A program made the translations under genes and the position numbers. Below the pieces are notes generated by a model. It had not been told where the DNA came from, made no database searches, and saw only the letters and a list, made by a program, of their open reading frames with translations. Positions 6,284 to 11,798 of a stretch of 11,798 bases of DNA are shown in pieces (within the stretch, counting starts at the first letter, position 1; the number at the start of each line of letters is the position of its first letter). Source of the DNA: Bacillota bacterium. GTDB lineage: Bacteria > Bacillota > Bacilli > Alicyclobacillales > SLC66. Location of the stretch: assembly GCA_021797415.1 (NCBI GenBank), contig JAJZZT010000166.1:1-11798 (forward strand). The letters run 5' to 3'.

Positions 6284-9200
6284 ATGAAGATCACTGATTT
6301 ATCCTTGCGCCGTCCGGTAACCATCTCCATGATCATGGCGGCCGCCATGCTCATCGGTGCGTTTGCCGTCTCCCAATTGCCGCTCGATCTGTTCCCGAGT
6401 CTCAGCCTGCCAGTCGCCGCCGTCCACACATCGTGGCCCGGTTCATCGCCGCTCGAAGTGGAGCAGCAGGTCACTCAGCCGATTGAACAGGCGTTGCAAA
6501 GCCTCCCTGGCGTATCCGAGATCGACTCCACGTCGTCACAGGGCGTCAGCCAGGTCGTTGTCCAGTTTAATTACGGGGTCAATCTGTCCCAGGAAGTCAA
6601 CGATATGCGCAGCGCGGTGAATCGCGTTCAGGCGCAACTTCCCTCAGACAGCACAACTCCCGTCGTGCAACAGTTCAACCCGACCAACAAACCCATCATG
6701 TCACTGGCGCTGAGCGGGCGGCAGAGTCTTTCGTCAATCAGCGATGTCGCGAATAACATCGTGACACCGGCGCTCGAACACCTCAACGGAATCGGATCGA
6801 TCATCACCACAGGCGGACTGACAAGACAGATCACCGTGCTTGTGGATCCGACCCGACTGCAGTATTACGGCCTTTCGATTCAGCAGGTCATTCTGGCCTT
6901 GTCCTCGGGTAATCTATCGGCGGACGCAGGTCAGGTGCAAAAGGGGTCGCTGCTCATTCCCCTGCATATGGCGGGTCAGGTTTCATCGCCTGATCAGATA
7001 GAGAATATCCCGATTCAGATCGGCAATACCGACCTCACAATCGGTGACATTGCCACCGTCCAAAACGGATTTCAGACACCCACACAGATCGCTTCCGTGA
7101 ACGGTGCGCCTGCCGTCGGCTTTAGCGTGGTTCAGGCGACAGGAGCCAATACCGTGCAGGTATCCAATGAAATTCGGCAGGAGGTGAAGCTCCTGCAGCC
7201 GCAGCTCCCGTCCGGATTCCGGTTGCAGATTCAGTCCGATGCCGCCCAGACAATCCGGGACACGATCCACACTGTGATCACGCATACGATCCTTGGGTTT
7301 ATCTTCGGAATCGCCGTGATGTTGCTGCTGCTTCGCAGTGTGCGCACCACGATCGTGATCGCCGTCGCCATCCCCATCGCCGTCTTGACGACATTTGTGC
7401 TGATGTTTCTCTCCGGACTCACGCTGAACAGCCTCACCCTGGGCACACTGGCGGTGGGCCTCGGATCTCTGGTCGACTTCTCGATCGTTGTCCTGGAGAG
7501 CATTTTTCGCGCGCGCAAGCGGGGTCTCGATGTGATGGAGGCGGCAAGAAAAGGAACATCGGAAGTCGGACAGGCGGTCGTTGTCGCCGCATTGGCGCAA
7601 ATCTGCGTGTTTGCGCCCTCGCTCTTCACGCCGGGTATCGCCGGCCAGTTTTTCACGCCCGTCGCGTTGACCGCCAGTTTTTCGCATCTGGCCGCCCTGT
7701 TGGTGGCGCTTACTTTTACCCCCATGCTCGCCTCACGGATGTTGCGCGGGCCCCGTTTTGAACGGGAGGAGTCCATACCGGGCAAGACGGCGCCTTTTCG
7801 TGCTTGGGCGCCATTTGACTGGTTCGGACGGGGCTTCCACGAACTGACGCAGATGTACATCCGGCTTCTGCGCTGGGGATTGCGCCATCGCGCTACGGTG
7901 ATGATCGTCAGTCTCGCCATGCTTGTCATAAGTCTGAGGCTTGTCCCCCTCATCGGCTTCGAACTCACACCGGCCGTGTATACGAACCAGATCACGGTGG
8001 ACGTCACCCTTGCTCCCGGCACTGACCTGGCCACGACCGCCGCGGTCGTGCGGCAGATCGAGTCATTGGCAAAGGCGCACATGCCCGACGTGCAGTCTGA
8101 ATACGCCCAGATTGGCGGCGGCGCCGGACAGACGGCCGGGACGACCAACAGCGCCGTGCTCACCGTGACGATCGGAGCCCGCTCCGCAAAGTCGTTGCCA
8201 CAGATCGCCCATGATTTCACCCCCGTCGCCGAGAGCATCCCTGGCGCGCAGATCATCGTGACGCCGACATCCGCAGTCAGCGGGCCGGCGTCAGGCGGCG
8301 TGCAGGTGGATATTCAGGGTCCGGATCTCACTACGCTGAACATCCTCAGCCAGCAGGTTACGTCCATCATGCAACAGACCGCGGGCCTCGAATACGTCAA
8401 CAATACGGCGCTCAAAGGCACCCCCGATTACCAGTTGACGATCAGCCAGTCCGCGTTGGCGCAGTCCGGTTTGACGGAACAGCAGGTGGAATCCACGATG
8501 CGCGATGCTTTTCAGGGCGTCAACGCCTCGAATTACTTTCAAGGGAACAATCAGTATGCCGTCGTCGTGCAGTTTCCCGCCTCCTTTTCGCAAAATATCG
8601 CGAACCTGTCGCGACTTACCATCGTGAACAACCAGGGAAAGCAAATCCCGCTTCAGAATGTGAGCAGCCTCACTCTTTCCGAAGAACCGCCCGTGATCAC
8701 GCATGTCAACGGCGTGCGTTCTGTACAGGTGGATGCCAATGTATACGGCACCTCCGCAGGCCAGGCGCAGCGCAGCCTCTCCGCGCGCCTGAAAGAACTC
8801 CGCGTGCCGGCCGGTTATTCCATCAACTTCGGACAGCAGGGCGCGTTTTTAAGCAGCGCGTTCGCCGATCTCGGCATTGCGCTGGTGGCTTCGATCCTGC
8901 TGCTCTATATGGTGATGGCGAGTCTTTTCGAATCATTCCTTACCCCGTTTGTCATCATGTTTTCGTTGCCCCCCACTTTCGTGGGGGCGGCCCTTGGCCT
9001 GTATCTGACCCACCGCTCGCTGAACGTGGACTCCTTGATCGGCGCCATCATGGTGATTGGACTTGTGGCCAACAACGCGATTGTACTGGTTGATTATACG
9101 AATCAGTTGAGGGCGACGGGATTGTCTCTTGTGGATGCGCTGCTGACGGCGGGTCCGGTGCGCCTGCGTCCAATCGTCATGTCGACTTCGACCACCGTTC

Positions 9201-9424
9201 TCGCCATGCTGCCCCTCGTGCTCGGATATGGGACGGGGGCTTCAACGCTCACGTCCATGGCGACGGTCATCGCCTTTGGCCTTGTTCTTTCAACCCTTGT
9301 GACCCTGTTGCTGGTTCCGGCCATGTACGTGTCATTGGATCGGCAGATCGCGCGCATCAAATCTCTGGCGGCGCGCCGCGGATCGAAAAACGAGGTTCAA
9401 ACAGGGATTCCGCCTGGGCGTTGA
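6284..9424 (+). CDS. RND family efflux permease (HAE1/SwrC-like)
   Basis: 1046 residues, the full length for an RND exporter. The N-terminus MKITDLSLRRPVTISMIM, the LPLDLFPSLSLP motif, SSPLEVEQQVTQPIEQAL, two large extracytoplasmic porter loops (about 35-330 and 560-870) and twelve expected membrane helices fit HAE1-type multidrug or lipid exporters driven by proton influx. TM4 reads GLGSLVDFSIVVLESI: Asp398 is kept, but Phe399 stands where AcrB has its second essential aspartate (D408). TM10 reads GLVANNAIVLVDY, with Asn930 in place of AcrB Lys940, which is common in Gram-positive members. The start ATG 6284 follows GGGAG (6271-6275), 13 bp after the adaptor stop; an in-frame ATG at 6191 lies inside the adaptor and is unlikely. 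It exports substrates together with the adaptor, which are unknown, probably under MarR control. Confidence 0.93.
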   Translation: MKITDLSLRRPVTISMIMAAAMLIGAFAVSQLPLDLFPSLSLPVAAVHTSWPGSSPLEVEQQVTQPIEQALQSLPGVSEIDSTSSQGVSQVVVQFNYGVNLSQEVNDMRSAVNRVQAQLPSDSTTPVVQQFNPTNKPIMSLALSGRQSLSSISDVANNIVTPALEHLNGIGSIITTGGLTRQITVLVDPTRLQYYGLSIQQVILALSSGNLSADAGQVQKGSLLIPLHMAGQVSSPDQIENIPIQIGNTDLTIGDIATVQNGFQTPTQIASVNGAPAVGFSVVQATGANTVQVSNEIRQEVKLLQPQLPSGFRLQIQSDAAQTIRDTIHTVITHTILGFIFGIAVMLLLLRSVRTTIVIAVAIPIAVLTTFVLMFLSGLTLNSLTLGTLAVGLGSLVDFSIVVLESIFRARKRGLDVMEAARKGTSEVGQAVVVAALAQICVFAPSLFTPGIAGQFFTPVALTASFSHLAALLVALTFTPMLASRMLRGPRFEREESIPGKTAPFRAWAPFDWFGRGFHELTQMYIRLLRWGLRHRATVMIVSLAMLVISLRLVPLIGFELTPAVYTNQITVDVTLAPGTDLATTAAVVRQIESLAKAHMPDVQSEYAQIGGGAGQTAGTTNSAVLTVTIGARSAKSLPQIAHDFTPVAESIPGAQIIVTPTSAVSGPASGGVQVDIQGPDLTTLNILSQQVTSIMQQTAGLEYVNNTALKGTPDYQLTISQSALAQSGLTEQQVESTMRDAFQGVNASNYFQGNNQYAVVVQFPASFSQNIANLSRLTIVNNQGKQIPLQNVSSLTLSEEPPVITHVNGVRSVQVDANVYGTSAGQAQRSLSARLKELRVPAGYSINFGQQGAFLSSAFADLGIALVASILLLYMVMASLFESFLTPFVIMFSLPPTFVGAALGLYLTHRSLNVDSLIGAIMVIGLVANNAIVLVDYTNQLRATGLSLVDALLTAGPVRLRPIVMSTSTTVLAMLPLVLGYGTGASTLTSMATVIAFGLVLSTLVTLLLVPAMYVSLDRQIARIKSLAARRGSKNEVQTGIPPGR

Positions 9425-9453
9425 TCGAGCATGGGTAATAATGGGGTATGCGG

Positions 9454-9489
9454 CAAGCAGGTCATCTCAGACGCGGGGAGTCCTGCTTG
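9454..9489. terminator. Inverted repeat between convergent RND and ycgQ-like genes
   Basis: CAAGCAGG (9454-9461) pairs exactly with CCTGCTTG (9482-9489), and CTC/GAG can pair inside the loop. It sits in the 99-bp gap between two convergent genes, where a bidirectional terminator is expected, but neither side has a T run, so its strength is uncertain. Confidence 0.4.
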
Positions 9490-9523
9490 GGACGTTCCAC
9501 TCGTCAGCGCGTTTCGCAGTCAG

Positions 9524-10051
9524 TCAGCGCAGAACGGAATCGATCAAATACGCCGCGGCGGGCAAGGCAAACAACGCGTAGAGCAGGCCGGACAGCCAGA
9601 CGCCGCGCAGCAGTTCCTGCGACCTGTCCCCTGCTAGAGATCCCTCGGCCGGAGAGCCTCCGGTCGGAGAACCCTCTGCGGATGAGTACGCGAATGGAGA
9701 ACCTTCGACCGGAGATCCCTTGGCCGGAGTTGCCGCGCCGCCGTGCCAGACGTCGTTATGCTGCCCGCCGCCATGTCCCTTCGCCACCCGTGTATATCCT
9801 GCGCCATCCGCATGCTTGCCGCCGTTCTGCCCACCGGCGCCATTGCCGCCCGTCACGCTCCGGATGCGCCGGCGCGGCCAGGAGATCTGGCCGGCGGCGA
9901 ATAGCCAGAACAGAAGCGCCGTCAGCGCCAGCACAGGGACCAGTTCCGGCATGACCAGGCGGTACGCGGCGCCGGACCAGACCATCTGCGACGCCGCGAG
10001 CGCGTACAGGACGAGGATGACAAAGCGCACCGGGCGGTCATGCGCATCCAC
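9524..10051 (-). CDS. Short YcgQ-like membrane protein (TIGR03943-like), lacks C-terminal domain
   Basis: 175 residues from GTG 10051. That start has a GGGGGG Shine-Dalgarno 8 nt upstream and shares one base with the TAG stop of the permease gene (TAGTG), implying translational coupling. Visible parts are TM1 (about 9-27), TM2 (35-54), a hydrophilic linker (57-143) that is Gly- and His-rich (His80, 93, 98, 103) and then carries GSPxE-type pentapeptide repeats, and TM3 (151-170). B. subtilis YcgQ and relatives share this layout: two helices, a His-containing linker, a third helix and then a Pro...LDS stretch leading into a soluble domain. Here the protein stops at YLIDSVLR, exactly where that domain should begin, and no continuation exists in any frame of the 99-bp gap. 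Identification rests on layout and on the permease partner; function is unknown, possibly an accessory subunit. Confidence 0.65.
   Translation of the reverse strand: MDAHDRPVRFVILVLYALAASQMVWSGAAYRLVMPELVPVLALTALLFWLFAAGQISWPRRRIRSVTGGNGAGGQNGGKHADGAGYTRVAKGHGGGQHNDVWHGGAATPAKGSPVEGSPFAYSSAEGSPTGGSPAEGSLAGDRSQELLRGVWLSGLLYALFALPAAAYLIDSVLR
9629..9718 (-). repeat. 15-bp minisatellite coding GSPxE pentapeptides
   Basis: Six 15-bp units on the minus strand encode GSPVE, GSPFA, YSSAE, GSPTG, GSPAE and GSLAG. The units differ by several bases each but keep the phase. They form the second half of the linker between TM2 and TM3 of the YcgQ-like protein, and would be flexible and disordered. Confidence 0.75.
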
Positions 10052-11046
10052 TAGACAAGCCCCCCTGTCAGCCATAGATTGACAAACAGCGCCACGACGA
10101 AAATCATGACGGTCGCGACCGCGAGGCCGAGCATCACCGTCCTGCGGCCAAACGTCTGCGGCAACATGAGCCCGTTGCGCAGATCGACCATCTGCCCCAT
10201 GAGCAAAAACGCCAGGATGGCGCCGGGAGAAAACAGCCCGACGAGACTTGCGGCGACAAATGCGTCCGCGGTGGAGCAGAGCGACAGTGCTCCGCCCGCG
10301 CCCATCATGAAGGCGATGGACCACACCGAATGCTGCGTGAATGCCGTCACCGCGCGCACGGAAAGAAGATTCTGGGCCATCGCCGCAAGCAGCGCGCTTG
10401 CGACAAAGAAAGGGCCGACGGCAAACATTTCGCCGCCGGCGTGCGACAGAACGGAGGCAGCGCCAAGCCGCGAATGCCTGGAAAAAGCCGGAGAACGCCG
10501 CCATTTCTCTGTGAGACCGTCCTCGCGGATGCGCACGATCCAGCCTGTCGCCACCGCGATGGCAAGCGCCGCCCCAGCCCGGATGGCGAGCCAGCGCCAA
10601 TGTTGATGAAACGCGATAAACGTCGCCGCGAGCGACACGATGTTGAGCGTGGGGGCGGCAAGCACAAAGGTGAACGCGATGGATTCGCCCACCCCTTTGC
10701 GGCGCAGTGTGCGGGCGACCGGAATCGCCCCGCAGTCGCAGACGGGCAGGGTCGTGCCGATCAGCGCGGCGGCAAGGCGCCCGGCAAAGCTGTCGGACAA
10801 CAGCGCCACCACGCCGCCTGACGAAAGCCACGACTCGATCATGGCGGCAAGCAGTGCGCCGATGGCGATGAACGGAATGCCATCCCACACAATGCCCTGA
10901 AACAGGGTATGGACGTCATGCCAATCGGGCAGTGTCCGCCATGAGCCTGTCTCGTAAAACAATAGCGCCGCCGCGCACAGAGCGACCAGGCCGGCGGCCA
11001 GGGACATCCGCATTTTGATCGACGGCACGGATTTGTCCACACCCAT
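10051..11046 (-). CDS. YcgR/ArsP_1-type permease (DUF318 family)
   Basis: About 331 residues from ATG 11046. It is a polytopic membrane protein with two homologous halves, each with a signature Cys/Gly motif: LPVCDCGAIPVARTLRRKG (Cys103 and Cys105) followed by FVLAAPTLNIVSL, and GALSLCSTADAFVAASL (Cys257) followed by AFLLMGQMVDLRNGLML. These match the permease family that includes B. subtilis YcgR and the methylarsenite exporter ArsP. A two-cysteine motif suggests metal, metalloid or thiol chemistry, but the substrate is not known. The start is uncertain: the frame is open to an ATG at 11211, which would add 55 residues coded by a 12-bp repeat and has no ribosome binding site. ATG 11046 has GGCGGG ten bases upstream, and GTG 11028 and ATG 11013 are alternatives just before TM1. 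First gene of a two-gene operon with the YcgQ-like partner. Confidence 0.88.
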   Translation of the reverse strand: MGVDKSVPSIKMRMSLAAGLVALCAAALLFYETGSWRTLPDWHDVHTLFQGIVWDGIPFIAIGALLAAMIESWLSSGGVVALLSDSFAGRLAAALIGTTLPVCDCGAIPVARTLRRKGVGESIAFTFVLAAPTLNIVSLAATFIAFHQHWRWLAIRAGAALAIAVATGWIVRIREDGLTEKWRRSPAFSRHSRLGAASVLSHAGGEMFAVGPFFVASALLAAMAQNLLSVRAVTAFTQHSVWSIAFMMGAGGALSLCSTADAFVAASLVGLFSPGAILAFLLMGQMVDLRNGLMLPQTFGRRTVMLGLAVATVMIFVVALFVNLWLTGGLV

Positions 11047-11098
11047 CGCCCCATCGCCCGCCTTTCCCGCGCCAGTCCGGTATTTCCCGCAATCTCGC

Positions 11099-11218
11099 GC
11101 GCATGTCGCAGTGCATGTCACAGCGCATTGCATGCCTCGTTGCATGCCGCATTGTACAGCGCATGTCACAGCGCATTGCATGCCTCGTTGCATGCCTCGT
11201 TGATGGCTCATTGATGGC
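11099..11218. repeat. 12-bp tandem repeat with 48-bp higher-order period
   Basis: Ten degenerate 12-bp units run without gaps. Examples on the plus strand are GTGCATGTCACA, GCGCATTGCATG and CCTCGTTGCATG. Units 2-5 (11111-11158) are repeated as units 6-9 (11159-11206); a 36-base stretch is identical between 11113-11148 and 11161-11196. The array has no stop codon in several frames, because its period is divisible by three. If read from the permease frame it codes repeating MQRG, MQCA, VTCA and VQCG tetrapeptides. It lies directly upstream of the permease's likely start. Confidence 0.85.
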
Positions 11219-11323
11219 GTATTGTTTGTACAACTCTATTCGCAACCCGTCCACAACATGTGCCCAGCTTGAAAACAGGAAACCGCGCCGGCGCATTCAG
11301 ACAATCAAGGAGGAGGAGGCGCG

Positions 11324-11398
11324 ATGGGACGCCGTTTGATCCTCATACCGGCCGCCTCATCGTCCATTGAGCGGGGTGAGGGCTTCACGGCCAGATGA
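11324..11398 (+). CDS. Possible small ORF, 24 residues
   Basis: ATG 11324 follows AAGGAGG (starting at 11308) within a GGAGGAGGAGG purine tract, one of the best Shine-Dalgarno sequences in the window. It codes a short peptide starting MGRRLILIPAASS and ending in a TGA at 11396-11398. The peptide has a weakly hydrophobic patch (LILIPAA) but no recognisable domain. An intrinsic terminator follows about 100 bp later. It could be a real small protein, a leader peptide or the remnant of a longer gene; I do not recognise it. Confidence 0.35.
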   Translation: MGRRLILIPAASSSIERGEGFTAR

Positions 11399-11429
11399 CT
11401 CCGCAGTCCGCGCATAAACGGCTGCTATT

Positions 11430-11457
11430 TTGTGCAATATAGGAAAATAGGGATAAT
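11430..11457 (+). promoter_or_regulatory. Candidate promoter in AT-rich region
   Basis: TTGTGC (11430-11435) and GATAAT (11452-11457) are separated by 16 bases. The -10 differs from consensus at one position, while the -35 matches at only three. A start near 11464 would place the terminator hairpin at 11500-11521 within the leader of the downstream gene. Confidence 0.35.
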
Positions 11458-11499
11458 TATCTTGTCAAATATAGAACATTTTCAAATCCGCCGTGCGCT

Positions 11500-11521
11500 G
11501 GGGAGATTTTCCCCTTTTTTT
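11500..11521 (+). terminator. Intrinsic terminator
   Basis: GGGGA (11500-11504) pairs with TCCCC (11510-11514), closing a short AT-rich loop, and is followed at once by seven T residues (11515-11521). The structure is short but canonical. It may end transcription through the small ORF, or act as an attenuator ahead of the gene at 11608. Confidence 0.6.
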
Positions 11522-11607
11522 AACTACCTCATATAGCGAATAACCCACCAAATAGTGAACAACCGTCAAATTGCGGCAGGATGACACAGGGAGGAGCGCG
11601 GCGGCGC

Positions 11608-11798
11608 ATGTTGAACGCCATCTTGGGCAGTTTGGCAATATTTATTTTGATCGGATTGACAGCCGCCCTGTTCCTGCCAAAATTTATCCGTTACCAACTG
11701 GAGCAGCAGATGAAGCGGACGACTTCAAGACTATTTACGGAATCCTACACCAAAAACATCTTTGAAGGTGTCACCGCCTTGAGAAAATTCGGGTTGCA
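11608..11798 (+). CDS. Membrane-anchored protein, 3' partial; possibly FMN-binding glutamate synthase family
   Basis: The frame starts at ATG 11608, with GGGAGGAG (11589-11596) 11 bases upstream, and is open to the end of the window; 63 complete codons are visible. Residues 4-24 form one strongly hydrophobic helix (LGSLAIFILIGLTAALFLP), followed by a basic amphipathic stretch (FIRYQLEQQMKRTTSRLF) and then TESYTKNIFEGVTALRKFG. From memory, membrane-anchored FMN-binding glutamate synthase family proteins begin with one helix and a segment of the form Y..N..E.v.a.rr.G, which matches well. That would make it an oxidoreductase-type protein of about 500 residues with its catalytic domain beyond the window. 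The catalytic part is not visible, so the gene is certain but the name is tentative. Confidence 0.5.
   Translation, partial: MLNAILGSLAIFILIGLTAALFLPKFIRYQLEQQMKRTTSRLFTESYTKNIFEGVTALRKFGL

Larger units (their letters stand above)
11219..11607. other. Intergenic regulatory region between the permease operon and the last gene
   Basis: About 390 bp without a large gene. The left part (11219-11323) should hold the promoter of the minus-strand permease operon, but I see no convincing -35/-10 pair there. The middle has a 24-codon ORF behind a strong Shine-Dalgarno. From about 11420 the base composition becomes clearly AT-rich compared with the surrounding DNA and contains a candidate plus-strand promoter and an intrinsic terminator. 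Confidence 0.6.

Noticed and set aside
9524..10888. Long minus-strand open frame running through the YcgQ-like gene into the permease gene
   Set aside because: Upstream of 10051 it is an Arg/His-rich shadow of the permease frame. The permease frame has clear membrane helices and family motifs, and a good ribosome binding site supports GTG 10051.
11099..11218. Possible CRISPR array
   Set aside because: Units are contiguous 12-mers with a 48-bp higher-order repeat; there are no unique spacers of constant length and no cas genes.
11015..11339. Plus-strand and alternate minus-strand frames across the 12-bp repeat
   Set aside because: The repeat period is a multiple of three and free of stops, so several frames are open by construction; none has a ribosome binding site or domain.

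Overview
The window is a GC-rich bacterial chromosomal segment, with no RNA genes, insertion sequences or CRISPR. Gene content and strong GGAGG-type ribosome binding sites point to a Gram-positive (Bacillota) host, possibly an Alicyclobacillus-like lineage. That placement is inference from gene types (a lipoprotein adaptor with an RND pump and no outer-membrane factor, a YcgR/YcgQ-type pair, a short-form adenosylhomocysteinase), not a database match.

Layout. 2-1123 (+): C-terminal part of an oligosaccharide flippase whose start lies outside the window. 1034-1801 (-): a class-I glutamine-amidotransferase-like gamma-glutamyl hydrolase that overlaps the flippase tail to tail by 90 bp. 2023-3333 (-): adenosylhomocysteinase, with a hairpin after its stop and a leader of about 135 nt. 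3334-3586: divergent promoter region with a palindrome over the marR promoter. 3587-9424 (+): an efflux module of a MarR regulator, a very large lipoprotein membrane-fusion adaptor and an RND permease. 9524-11046 (-): a two-gene operon of a YcgR/ArsP-type permease and a short YcgQ-like partner, coupled by a 1-nt stop/start overlap. 11219-11607: AT-rich regulatory DNA with a small ORF behind an excellent Shine-Dalgarno, a terminator and a possible promoter. 11608-11798 (+): start of a membrane-anchored protein resembling the N-terminus of FMN-binding glutamate synthase family proteins.

How they work together. The MarR protein probably represses its own promoter and so the pump genes. A terminator-like hairpin between marR and the adaptor gene could tune the ratio. 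The adaptor and permease should form a drug, lipid or metabolite exporter. Its unusual parts are a roughly 400-residue Ala/Gln-rich helical hairpin, with a proline-punctuated 23-residue tandem repeat in the second arm, and a permease lacking one of the two adjacent transmembrane aspartates of the classical proton relay. The YcgR/YcgQ-like pair carries two separate minisatellites: a 12-bp repeat at the 5' end of the permease gene and a 15-bp repeat coding the linker of the partner, which also lacks the usual C-terminal domain. Clear MarR-pump and YcgR/Q operon logic is therefore combined with several rapidly evolving repeat tracts.
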